Shown here: positions 49,301 through 58,566 of the stretch, in pieces
How positions within the stretch are numbered: the stretch's first letter is position 1
Layout: each line of letters begins with the position of its first letter
Origin: an uncultured Tenacibaculum sp.
GTDB taxonomy: Bacteria > Bacteroidota > Bacteroidia > Flavobacteriales > Flavobacteriaceae
Reading direction: 5' to 3'
Length of the DNA stretch: 64,000 nt
Assembly: GCA_937922085.1 (NCBI GenBank)
Contig: CAKZVD010000003.1
Span: forward strand, 124,001-188,000
The notes under the pieces: model-generated
Databases searched by the model: none
What the model was told of the DNA's origin: nothing
What the model saw: the letters and a program-made list of their open reading frames with translations, nothing else
Made by a program: the position numbers and the translations under genes

Positions 49301-51880
49301 TACAGTAGCAACTTCAAATTTATGTTTCGTATCTGTAAGTAACATATTTCTACTAGCATCTCCTTTAGGAACGAGTAAACCAACGTACGATTTATAAGAT
49401 GCATACTTTGCAGAAAAAGCATCTGTACTAAAATCACCTCCGTTTTCATATACTTTAGATATAAAAGTAGCTCTTAAAAGTCCTGCTGGACTATTTTCTG
49501 TACTTGGTTTAAATGAAAAAGATGCTTCTCCTTTTTCATTTACTTTGTCATTAAAAACCAATTGTTCTGTACTTGAAAAAGTTTTAGTAGGATCATCAAA
49601 TTCATAACCAGGAAATGCTTTAAAACTTGTTTTTACAGGATTGAAGCTTACATGAATATCGGCTTTCAAATTTTTAGCTATGGCTCCATGTAACCAATGC
49701 ACCTTTAAATCTCCTTTTACTTCGCCTTCAGAAGTAATCAGTTCCTTTTCTATCGAGGTTTTAATTTTTAATCGATTCGGTTTAATCGTTTCTATTTTTA
49801 ATTCTTTCGTAAAATGAGCACCACCTACACTCACTTTTGCCATCCATGTTCCTGTATAATTTTCCTTTTGTGTAGGTACTGTAAAACGATAAAAGTTATT
49901 CAATCCTTTCGTAGTGATATGTGTATACTGTAAGCTTCCTTGAGAATCAAAAACTTCCATTTTTACAGGATGATTTTTTGGTAGTTTATTGTTTTTATCA
50001 TTCAATAAAAAAGATAAATGAAGCGTGTCTCCAGGTCTCCAAACACCTCGTTCTCCATAAATATATCCTTTTAAACCTTTTTTTAATCGAGTACCAGAAA
50101 CATCGAATTTACTTACAGATAATGCATTTCCATCATTTAACTTTACATAACTACTTATTTTATTTTTAGTTGCAATAGCAAAATAAGCTTTACTTGGTGC
50201 TTCAAAAGTTAACTGCCCTTCTGTATTAGTGTTTTGACGACCTAATAATTGTTGCTGATAATTATAGAAAGTTACTTCTGCATTAGAAATAGGTTTGGTA
50301 GTTACAATATCAGACACTGCCACAAAATAAGTATTCTTTTTTCCCTTCTTAACAGTAACTCCAATGTTAGAAGCTAATATGTTTGCACTAATTTTCTTAT
50401 TTCTATAATATGAATTATTACAAGGATTACCAGATTCACTCCATTGGTAATCTTCGCTATAATAAGAAGAATCCCAATTACTATAATCTGCTGCTTCTGT
50501 ATCATAATCTATAGGTTCTTCTTCAATTACTTCATCATCATTATTCCCACATTTATAATTAGAATATCCCTTTTTAAAACTCAATTCTACACGATAAATA
50601 GCTCCAGGATCTGGATTAATGATTTCCTTTAAATCAATGGCATACACATTCCAATTAAAAAGGTCATTTTTATAACTCTGTAAATTAATTGTCTTTTTAG
50701 CTACAGGTCTAGCAACTCTTAAAAGCTCTCTACTTCCATCTAATTCATTAGTTTGTAAAAATTGTAAAACATTATCTTGAAAAACTTTAATAATCGTAAC
50801 ATCTATTGCTTTTAAACCAACAGCTTCAAAATTGAATTTTAAGTTTTTTGAATTCGGAAGTATTGTCCCATTCTGTAATAATTTAATATTTGGTTTTATA
50901 GCTTCAAACCGAATATCTTCTGTAAATGTTTTCTTTAATTTATACCCCGAACTATTTTTTATTCCTTTTCTAACATACAGTTTTTTAGTTTCTTTTATAG
51001 TATTCACATACACCTTAACTACATTATTTGTAATAGAAAAAGATAAATTACGAACCCCTTCTATACTTATTAATCCATTAAGGTTTTGATTCTTATCTAC
51101 AGGATCTGAAAAATTAATTTCTATGTATTTATTTCGTCCATCAAAAACAGTTGTTTTTAATACTTTAAAATTGTTTTTTCCTGCTACTTCATAATTAAAA
51201 CTCCCTTTAGAATCTATATCAAAACTACTACCATTCCATGCTATTTCTACTTTTGAATTGTCTTCAAAACGTTGTATACTATCTATTTTAAATTTAAAAT
51301 ACTTTCCTTCTACAACTTCACTTTCTATTTTTATAGGAAGTAATTTTCCTTTTTGTTTTGCAGTGACTAATTTTTGCACCCTCGTTTTTAAAATAGCATC
51401 ACTAGATTTTAGCACACCTTCTAAATACTGCCAATTTTTAGAATAACTTTCTATATTATTAGTACTTACATTAAATTCTTGTTTAATTGTTTTTACATCA
51501 AAAACAAACGTTTTATATTCTTCACTTACCTCTTGTAATTCTCCTAAATCTAATTTAAAAGTATATCGAGTATCTGATTTAAATTTTTTTGTAGGAACAA
51601 ATGCAATCGTTCTATTGTTAAGAGCCATTACCTTTCCTGAAATTTTAGGAGAAACCTTTAAAAGACTTTGATCTAATTCTACAGGTCCTGAAATATCTTT
51701 CATTGAATTTGTTAAAACTACTTTTACCTGATCTTTAGTTGATATAATTCCAGAAGAAACTTCAAAAACATGCCCTTTAAATTTTTGTATACTTTCTAAA
51801 GTTATGCTTGATTCTTTTTTACATCCAAAAAATAAGAAGGAACTAATAAATAGAAATAAAGTAATTTTTTTAAGATTCAT
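46391..51880 (-). pseudogene. Bacterial alpha-2-macroglobulin lipoprotein (YfhM/MG2 type) broken by one in-frame TAA
   Basis: The frame starts at 51880 with a lipoprotein signal (LFLFISSFLFFGCKKES). It runs through macroglobulin-like domains, with GYIYGERGVWRPGDTLHLSFLLND (in part) near 610, to EKKMK at codon 1260. TAA at 48098-48100 interrupts. The frame then remains open (VKVSIKTNDLFKVIGK) to 46391. The distal part holds the thioester motif HGCLEQTTS and the terpenoid-like toroid domain, ending WVQVVE. Joined length is about 1829 residues, normal for the family. These proteins trap proteases in the periplasm and work with PBP1C. If the stop is real, the trap domain with its thioester is lost. 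The gene has a three-repeat LytTR-type promoter. Confidence 0.9.
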
Positions 51881-51908
51881 GATTTTTTAATTTAAAACAG
51901 ATTGATCT

Positions 51909-52000
51909 CAAATTTATTAGAATGTTTCTGATTAACAGACGCTAATATTTTATACGTTTATAGGAAAATATAATTCGTTAAAGAATGAGTAGAATTCGTT
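51909..52000 (-). promoter_or_regulatory. LytTR-type activator site with three repeats plus TAnnTTTG promoter, alpha-2-macroglobulin gene
   Basis: On the minus strand AACGAATTCT (51991-52000), AACGAATTAT (51970-51979) and AACGTATAAA (51949-51958) follow one another with an exact 21-bp period. TAAATTTG (51909-51916) lies 32 bp from the last repeat, the same distance as in the promoters at 32554 and 35554. The proximal repeat is the weakest. Confidence 0.68.
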
Positions 52001-52118
52001 AATTAAGAGTTTTTACTTCTTTTTAGTTTAAACAAAGTATTCTAAAATTTACTTATTTTTAATTATGAATTGTAATTTTTGAAAGTCATATATATTAACT
52101 AATTTGGTTACTTGATAT

Positions 52119-54161
52119 ATGAGTGTACATTTACAAACATTTTTTTTTCACAAGAAGAATTATAATGAATATTTAAAGTTTATATGTTACTTCATTATTT
52201 TATTGCTACCAACACACTATTCATTTGGTATTCAGCAACAAAAAAATGGAATAACTGTAATTGACCTTCAAAAAACCCCAATTCATAAAAATACAGAAAT
52301 AGCACTCGATTCTGGATGGGAGTTTTATTGGAATCAATTAATTGAACCTAATAATTTCAAAAATAATAAGACTTTTGAAAAAGTCTCTCTTAATAATTGG
52401 ACACATTTTAAGTTTTCTAACAACAAAAAACTACCTTCTTTTGGTTATGCTACTTACAGATTAAATATTTCTATACCAAAAGAAAGACCACATATTTCTT
52501 TATATATCCCCGCAGCTTATGCTTCTTCTAAAACTTGGATTAATGGAAAGTTAATTTCAAAAATTGGCCATGTTGGTATTTCTAAATCTGAAACAAAACA
52601 TAGAAGGTTTTCTCAAATAGTTTCTTTAAACACCCACGAAACTAATTTTGAAATTGTAATTCAAGTAGCAAACTTTTATCATAATAAAGGAGGGATTGAT
52701 AAACCATTATTGTTAGGTACAACAAAGCACCTTAATAACTTAAAAATAAGAAAAATAATAGCAGACATGATTTTTATTGGATGCTTAGGTTTTATAGGTA
52801 CTTTCTTTTTATTATTCTTTTTATTTTATTGGAATAAAGATAGAGCTGTTCTGTACTTTGGTATTGCTTGTGTTTCTTTAGCTTATATGGCATTGAGTGA
52901 TCGATATGCTCCTTTTACAGTAATTTTTGAATCTATTAGTTGGTTTTTTTTAACAAAAATTGAATACACCTCACTTTTTTTAGCAGGAACTACAGCAAGT
53001 CTTTTTTTCTATACTATTTTTTCTGACTTTACACATAGATTATATCCAAAAGCGTTAATTTATAGTTTTTTCATACTCTCTATATTGGTCATTTTTCTTC
53101 CTGCACCTTATTTTACTAAATTGGTTTTCCCTTTTTTAATTTTAATGATCATTAATTTAATCTATGTAACTTATATAATCATTAAATCTTTTATAGGTAA
53201 ACTACATGATTCTTTATTACTATTAGTAAGTATGCTATTAGGTTCTATCGTTTTTTATGTTCATATTTTTGTTTTCTTAGGTAAAAAAGGAGATGCTATT
53301 ATATATGTTAACTTTGGATATATATTAGTTTTTTTATTGCTCTCAATGCTTTTAATGATTCGGTTTTCAAATTCTTTTAAAGAACTTGAAATAGCAAAAG
53401 AATTTGCATTAGAACAAAAAAAGGAAATTTCTATAAAATCAAATGAATTATCAAATCTTAATCTTGAGTTGAAAGCTAATTTAAAGCAATTAGAAGATTA
53501 TAACACAGAGTTAGATAGTTTTAACCATATTGTTTCACATGATTTAAAAGCACCATTAGTAGCAATGCATACTTTAGTTTCTTTTATTGAAGAAGATCTT
53601 GAAGCTGTTTTAGATAAAAATGCTACAAACCATTTTAATTTATTAAAAGATAAAATTTCAAAAATGAATGCCTTAATTAATGGGCTTTTAGAATATTCTA
53701 AAATAGCAAAGGGAAATAAAAGAAAAGATGTATTTAGTTTAAACAAATTATTAAACGAAGTCATAGAATCGGTTAATCCTCAAGATAGAAATACGATTAC
53801 TCTTCCTATTGAAGATATAGAAATTAACACCAGTAGAATTGAGTTAGAACATGTTTTTCAAAATCTAATTAGCAATGCTATTAAATACAATGATAAAGAG
53901 AGTGCTAAAATAAAAATTTCAGTTTCTAAATTAGAAAAGGAATATTTATTTTCTGTGAGTGATAATGGTCCTGGTATTGACCCTAAATATCACACTAAAA
54001 TTTTTGAAATGTTTAGTCAGTTAAATGTTAATGATGAAATTGAAAGTACAGGTATTGGTTTATCTATAGTAAAGAAAATAGTAACTGCAAATCATGGAAT
54101 TATCTCTGTTGAATCAGAAAAAGGTACAGGAACTAATATAAAGTTTTCTTGGAAGATTTAA
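52119..54161 (+). CDS. 7TMR-DISM sensor histidine kinase
   Basis: A 680-residue membrane kinase. After a signal segment (about 17-37) comes an extracellular galactose-binding-like domain (about 45-210) with LDSGWEFYWNQLIEP and GYATYRLNISIPKERPHISLYIPAAYASSKTWINGK (in part). Seven membrane helices of the 7TMR-DISM type span about 215-430. A coiled coil leads to HisKA with HIVSHDLKAPLVAMHTLVSF (in part) near 470 and an ATPase domain with NLISNAIKYND, SDNGPGID and TGIGLSIVKKIV. It has no regulator next to it and so is an orphan kinase. It is divergent from the alpha-2-macroglobulin gene. Confidence 0.9.
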   Translation: MSVHLQTFFFHKKNYNEYLKFICYFIILLLPTHYSFGIQQQKNGITVIDLQKTPIHKNTEIALDSGWEFYWNQLIEPNNFKNNKTFEKVSLNNWTHFKFSNNKKLPSFGYATYRLNISIPKERPHISLYIPAAYASSKTWINGKLISKIGHVGISKSETKHRRFSQIVSLNTHETNFEIVIQVANFYHNKGGIDKPLLLGTTKHLNNLKIRKIIADMIFIGCLGFIGTFFLLFFLFYWNKDRAVLYFGIACVSLAYMALSDRYAPFTVIFESISWFFLTKIEYTSLFLAGTTASLFFYTIFSDFTHRLYPKALIYSFFILSILVIFLPAPYFTKLVFPFLILMIINLIYVTYIIIKSFIGKLHDSLLLLVSMLLGSIVFYVHIFVFLGKKGDAIIYVNFGYILVFLLLSMLLMIRFSNSFKELEIAKEFALEQKKEISIKSNELSNLNLELKANLKQLEDYNTELDSFNHIVSHDLKAPLVAMHTLVSFIEEDLEAVLDKNATNHFNLLKDKISKMNALINGLLEYSKIAKGNKRKDVFSLNKLLNEVIESVNPQDRNTITLPIEDIEINTSRIELEHVFQNLISNAIKYNDKESAKIKISVSKLEKEYLFSVSDNGPGIDPKYHTKIFEMFSQLNVNDEIESTGIGLSIVKKIVTANHGIISVESEKGTGTNIKFSWKI

Positions 54162-54280
54162 GAAATATGAAAATAACTCTATTCAATTAATTATTCTTTT
54201 CTAATACTCTCTACTCTTGTATATGAAAAATATCGAATTATTATTTTTAAATAATATGAGTTAGAAACACTCTCAAAATT

Positions 54281-54321
54281 AAAAATTTAAATGCCTTTTG
54301 TGTTGGCATTTAAATTTTTAT
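54281..54321. terminator. Bidirectional terminator between the DISM kinase and the cold-shock gene
   Basis: TAAAAATTTAAATGCC (54281-54296) and GGCATTTAAATTTTTA (54306-54321) form a perfect 16-bp stem with a 9-nt loop, placed between convergent genes. Confidence 0.85.
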
Positions 54322-54354
54322 ATATAACTCCTAGTTATTATTAGAAGAGAATTA

Positions 54355-54801
54355 TTATATTTTTTTCACTTTAACTGCATTCATACCTTTTAATCCTTTT
54401 TCAAGTTCAAAAGATACTTTATCATTTTCAGTTATTTCATCAATAATACCACTAATGTGCGTGAAATATTTTTCTTGGTTTTCAGAATCTATAATAAACC
54501 CAAATCCTTTTGAAGAATCGAAAAATGAAACTTTTCCTTTTCTTACTGGATCTTCAGCTTCCATTTCTTCTTTTTTAGGAACTCCAATAACAATACTTTC
54601 CGCATCTACTTGTAGTTTCATATCTGGATCTGGTGGAGTATCTGTTAAATTACCATAATGGTCTACATAAACAAATTGAATTCCTTGTCCTGGAATTTTA
54701 TTCGCTTTTTTCTCTTCTTTCTTTTTTCTTTTGTCTTCGCGTTTTTTTAAGCGTTTTTTTTCTTTTTCATTTTTATTAAAGGTTTGTTGTGATTTTGCCA
54801 T
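54355..54801 (-). CDS. Cold-shock domain protein with a lysine-rich N-terminal extension
   Basis: A 148-residue protein. The first 40 residues are highly basic (KNEKEKKRLKKREDKRKKKEEKK, in part). A linker of about 45 residues follows. The cold-shock domain covers about 86-148 with KGKVSFFDSSKGFGFI (RNP1 is KGFGFI) and KYFTHISGI (RNP2-like), ending in LKGMNAVKVKKI. It should bind single-stranded RNA or DNA. The basic tail makes it longer than the usual 65-70-residue CspA and may add RNA affinity. A TAACTTTG promoter element lies 80 bp upstream, leaving a 5' leader of about 75 nt as often seen for cold-shock genes. Confidence 0.9.
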   Translation of the reverse strand: MAKSQQTFNKNEKEKKRLKKREDKRKKKEEKKANKIPGQGIQFVYVDHYGNLTDTPPDPDMKLQVDAESIVIGVPKKEEMEAEDPVRKGKVSFFDSSKGFGFIIDSENQEKYFTHISGIIDEITENDKVSFELEKGLKGMNAVKVKKI

Positions 54802-54880
54802 TCGCTTGTTTTAAAATAAAATTATACTAGGATAACTTACAATATAGCTAATATTATAAATTTTCCATTATTTGAGAATG

Positions 54881-54888
54881 CAAAGTTA
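54881..54888 (-). promoter_or_regulatory. TAnnTTTG promoter element of the cold-shock gene
   Basis: TAACTTTG on the minus strand matches the Bacteroidetes -7 consensus. The rest of the 315-bp divergent spacer (54802-55116) shows no other convincing structure. Confidence 0.5.
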
Positions 54889-55116
54889 CATAACCCAGAA
54901 CAGATTATAGTAAAAAAAAGCTCATTTTAGTATAAAAATATAAGATTTTTATCTTTTTGCTTCTAAAATTGTCTAAAAAGTTTGAAAATGTTATATAAAT
55001 GGTATAATTTAAAACACTTTTATACATATATTTTTTTAATTTCATGAACATGAAATACTTTTCTATGCCAATAATTTTAAAATATACCGAATGAATTTGT
55101 CTACATTAGCGTAACA

Positions 55117-55989
55117 ATGAAATTAAAAAAAATTAAAAAGTACTTAAAAGAACCATACCCATATTATTATAGAAATAAACAACAACTAATTATTTTATTA
55201 TTTATTATTTCTATTTTAAGTTTTTGTTTCTCTTATTTTTTTGAACCTTTTGTAGTCAACAATCTCGAACATAAGATCAATTATATTTGGATTTTGCTGA
55301 TTCATGCATTTATTCCTCTTCCTGTTGTTTATTTATATTTTCATTTTATGCATAATATTATAAAGGAGAATATAAATTGGACACTTGGAAAGGAAATTTT
55401 TAATTTATCAATTATTCTATTAATTATAGGTATTATTGGTTTTTTAATTCGTGATTTAATTTATGATAATCCTGAAAACTGGTCTTTTCGATACTTTAAA
55501 GAAGAAATTCGGAATACTTTTTTAGTAGGTTTTCTATTATTAATAATTGTATTACCATTAAACTTAGAACGTCTCATATATAAGTATACTTCCAGTTTAA
55601 AAAAAATAATACCAAAAACGAACTATAAAGATTCAAAAGGAATTTTAATTTCTATAAAAAAAACAACTTCAAACGAAAAATTAGAATTTAATAGTACTGA
55701 TTTTCTTTTTGCAAAAGTAGAAAGTAACTACACAGAAATTTTCACTTACTCTTCAAAAGAAATAAACAAAGTATTAATTCGTATTACACTTAAAGAATTA
55801 GAAGAAGAGTTAAAATCTATTTCATATGTATTTAAAACACACCGATCATATTTAGTAAATTTAAAAGCAATTGAATCTATTTCTGGTAATGCACAAGGTT
55901 ATCAATTAGTTTTAAAAAATTGCTCTGTTACAGTTCCTGTTTCTAGATCAAACGTTGCTAATTTTAATACTATTTATTCTCAAGTATAA
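55117..55989 (+). CDS. Membrane-anchored LytTR transcription regulator
   Basis: A 290-residue protein with four hydrophobic helices (about 25-45, 55-75, 92-112, 132-152) and a C-terminal LytTR DNA-binding domain (about 185-290). Landmarks are FLFAKVESNYTEIF, LKELEEELKSISYVFKTHRSYLVNL (in part) and QLVLKNCSVTVPVSRS. There is no receiver domain, so it probably responds to a membrane signal directly. It is followed 105 bp later by an acyltransferase-3 membrane protein on the same strand. With the regulator at 20924, it is one of two candidates for the 21-bp direct-repeat operators found in this window. Confidence 0.9.
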   Translation: MKLKKIKKYLKEPYPYYYRNKQQLIILLFIISILSFCFSYFFEPFVVNNLEHKINYIWILLIHAFIPLPVVYLYFHFMHNIIKENINWTLGKEIFNLSIILLIIGIIGFLIRDLIYDNPENWSFRYFKEEIRNTFLVGFLLLIIVLPLNLERLIYKYTSSLKKIIPKTNYKDSKGILISIKKTTSNEKLEFNSTDFLFAKVESNYTEIFTYSSKEINKVLIRITLKELEEELKSISYVFKTHRSYLVNLKAIESISGNAQGYQLVLKNCSVTVPVSRSNVANFNTIYSQV

Positions 55990-56094
55990 ATAAAACAGCT
56001 TGTATTTCGTCACTTTCACTTGCTATTTAGCACAAAATAAAAATCCCATATCAATTTGTTTTTATGTTTGTCAACGCAACAAAAAACAAACACT

Positions 56095-57210
56095 ATGTCA
56101 GATAAAAAACGTCGATATGATTTAGATTGGTTACGTGTAATTGCTATACTTGCTGTATATATACATCATATAGGAATGCCTTTTAACGGAGATAAATTTC
56201 ATATAATGAATTCGGAATCTAGTAAGGTTCTTGATGACATTATGGTTTTTTTCGAACAATTTAGATTACCTCTATTATTTCTAATATCTGGTACTGGTAC
56301 CATGTTTGCTTTTTCAAAAAGAACTTGGATTCAGTTCTTAAAAGAAAGAAGTAAACGTCTAATTATTCCATTAATTTTTGGAATATTTTTCATTGTTCCT
56401 CCACAAACATATTTTGAACATATAACTACATATAGTTCCTATATAGATGTCTATAAAAATGGCTCTTTTGAAACAAATCATTTATGGTTTATTGAAAACT
56501 TATTTATAATGTCAGTTTTCTTAATTCCTTTTATCTTATTGTTAAGATCGTCAAAGTTTGATAAAATAATGCAAGCATTAGATGCTATTACTATTAGAAA
56601 ACATGGTCTTTTACTATGGACAATACCTTTAATTATAATTACTCTTTTATTAAAAAAGGTATATCCTAATGACTCAAAAGACATTACCAACCTTTCTTCT
56701 ACTTTTTATTACGGTTATTTTTTCATTTCTGGAATGTTATTTACAAGATCTAATAATAGCTGGAATCATTTAAAATTACATCGACAATTTAACTTTGCTT
56801 CTTTTTTAATAAGCATCATTTTATTTTATGTGTATTACTTTATACCTTCTGAATATATTTCTCCTTACATATCTTTAAGTAATAGATGGAGTTTGTGGTA
56901 TTTAGTTTGCGCATTAGTTAGTTGGACTTTTGTTATTACAATGCTTGGTTACGGACAAGTTTGGTTTCATAAAAAAAGTGTCTTACTTAAGAAATGTAAT
57001 GAAGCTATATATCCTTTTTATATTTTGCATCAAACAATTATTATTGTGCTTGGGTATTATATTATACAATTTGATATGAATATCTTATCTAAAATTACCT
57101 TGTTAATTTTCACATCATTACCTTTAATTATAATTATATACCGGTTTTTAGTGTATCCTTTTAAAGTAACTAGAATATTATTTGGTATGAAAAGTAAAAA
57201 GACAATATAA
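56095..57210 (+). CDS. Acyltransferase 3 family membrane protein
   Basis: A 371-residue protein with about ten membrane helices. The N-terminus RRYDLDWLRVIAILAVYIHHIGMPF (in part), with the conserved histidine in HHIG, is the acyltransferase-3/OpgC type. RLPLLFLISGTGTMFAF and FLKERSKRLIIPLIFG follow as in the family. I prefer the ATG at 56095 (MSDKKRRYDLDW); an ATG at 56056 adds 13 poorly fitting residues. It should transfer acyl groups to a surface glycan or lipid. It follows the membrane LytTR regulator, a pairing often seen in Bacteroidetes. The acceptor is unknown. Confidence 0.87.
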   Translation: MSDKKRRYDLDWLRVIAILAVYIHHIGMPFNGDKFHIMNSESSKVLDDIMVFFEQFRLPLLFLISGTGTMFAFSKRTWIQFLKERSKRLIIPLIFGIFFIVPPQTYFEHITTYSSYIDVYKNGSFETNHLWFIENLFIMSVFLIPFILLLRSSKFDKIMQALDAITIRKHGLLLWTIPLIIITLLLKKVYPNDSKDITNLSSTFYYGYFFISGMLFTRSNNSWNHLKLHRQFNFASFLISIILFYVYYFIPSEYISPYISLSNRWSLWYLVCALVSWTFVITMLGYGQVWFHKKSVLLKKCNEAIYPFYILHQTIIIVLGYYIIQFDMNILSKITLLIFTSLPLIIIIYRFLVYPFKVTRILFGMKSKKTI

Positions 57211-57239
57211 ATTATAAAAACTAGATCTAAATTAAATTG

Positions 57240-58367
57240 TTATATATTTTTTAGCCTGTCTGCAGCAGCAATTAAAGTTTCATCAGTTTTAGCAAAACAA
57301 AATCGAAGCATTTGTTTATCTGTTTTGTTTTTATAAAATACAGAAATAGGAATTGCTGCTACACCATATTTTGTTATCAATTCTTTTGAAAATTCCAAAT
57401 CATTTTTAGTGCTAATCTCCTTATAACTAGCTACCTGAAAATAAGTCCCCTCAGAAGGCAATAATTCAAACCTGCTATTCTTTAGTAACTCTTGAAATAA
57501 GGTTCTTTTTCGTGCATACATTTTTGCTATTTCACTAAAATCAACAATATCTAAATATTCTGAAATAACATGTTGTGAAATACTATTAACACTAAAAACT
57601 AAAAATTGATGAATTTTTTTAATCTCTTTCATTAAGTTATCTGGTGCTATTAAATAACCAACTTTCCATCCAGTTACATGCAACGATTTACCAAAAGAAG
57701 AAGCTATAATTGCCCTATTTGTCAATTTAGGTCTTGCGTTTATTGAAATATGAGAATGTGCAAAAGAAATGTATTCATAAACTTCATCACTTAATAACAA
57801 AACATGCGGGTATTTTTCTAAAATAATTTCTAAAGCTTCAAACTCATTTTCTTTCCAAATTCTTCCTGTTGGATTATGCGGATTATTAATAATAATCAAT
57901 TTAGTTTTTGAAGTAATAGCAGATTCAATTCTATTAAAATTAGGAGAATAATCATCATTCAAAGAAACACGAATGGGGTTCCCTCCCGCTACTAAAACTG
58001 AGGGTTCATAACTATCATAACTCGGATCTAAAATAAGAACTTCATCTTCATAACCAACAAAAGTATTTATCGTTGTATAAATTCCTTGAGTTGCTCCTGT
58101 TGTAATTAATAACTCTGAAGCTATATTTATTTTTCTTTGGTAATTTTTCTCTGTTAGCAACGCTATTTTTTCTAACAAAGATGGTAATCCCACCATTGGA
58201 GTATATTGATGAACATTTTTAGTTAGTAATTTTTTTGAGATTTGAAGTAATCGTTCGTCTACAGGAAAATTAGGAAAACCTTGCGATAAATTAATAGCTT
58301 TATGCTTATTCGCTAATTGCGACATTACAGAAAAGATACTTGTAGTTGTATTTGGTAGCTTTGACAT
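57240..58367 (-). CDS. PLP-dependent aminotransferase, class I (methionine/kynurenine aminotransferase-like)
   Basis: A 375-residue fold-type I aminotransferase. Landmarks are INLSQGFPNFPVDERLL near 20-36, the NNPHNPTGRIW motif near 160-170, the DEVYEYI segment near 194 and the PLP lysine in SSFGKSLHVTGWKVGYL near 228. The final arginine lies in MLRFCFAKTDETL. The N-terminus and overall sequence match the YbdL/kynurenine aminotransferase group, which uses methionine and aromatic amino acids. It is convergent with the acyltransferase gene (29 bp apart) and divergent from the beta-helix lipoprotein gene. Substrate specificity is inferred from family resemblance. Confidence 0.9.
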   Translation of the reverse strand: MSKLPNTTTSIFSVMSQLANKHKAINLSQGFPNFPVDERLLQISKKLLTKNVHQYTPMVGLPSLLEKIALLTEKNYQRKINIASELLITTGATQGIYTTINTFVGYEDEVLILDPSYDSYEPSVLVAGGNPIRVSLNDDYSPNFNRIESAITSKTKLIIINNPHNPTGRIWKENEFEALEIILEKYPHVLLLSDEVYEYISFAHSHISINARPKLTNRAIIASSFGKSLHVTGWKVGYLIAPDNLMKEIKKIHQFLVFSVNSISQHVISEYLDIVDFSEIAKMYARKRTLFQELLKNSRFELLPSEGTYFQVASYKEISTKNDLEFSKELITKYGVAAIPISVFYKNKTDKQMLRFCFAKTDETLIAAADRLKNI

Positions 58368-58566
58368 TATAATAAATCCGTTTGTACGAAAATACTATAT
58401 TGACAGTATTATTACCTCTAATTTTTAATAACAATGTGATTTTGTGAATATTTATATTCTCTATTTGTAATTAAAATACAATGATTCGATATTAGATTGT
58501 TTTTCAGATTCTCTATTTTTATTTACTTTTATAAAATATTTAAAAAAAATATTAATCCCTATAACT

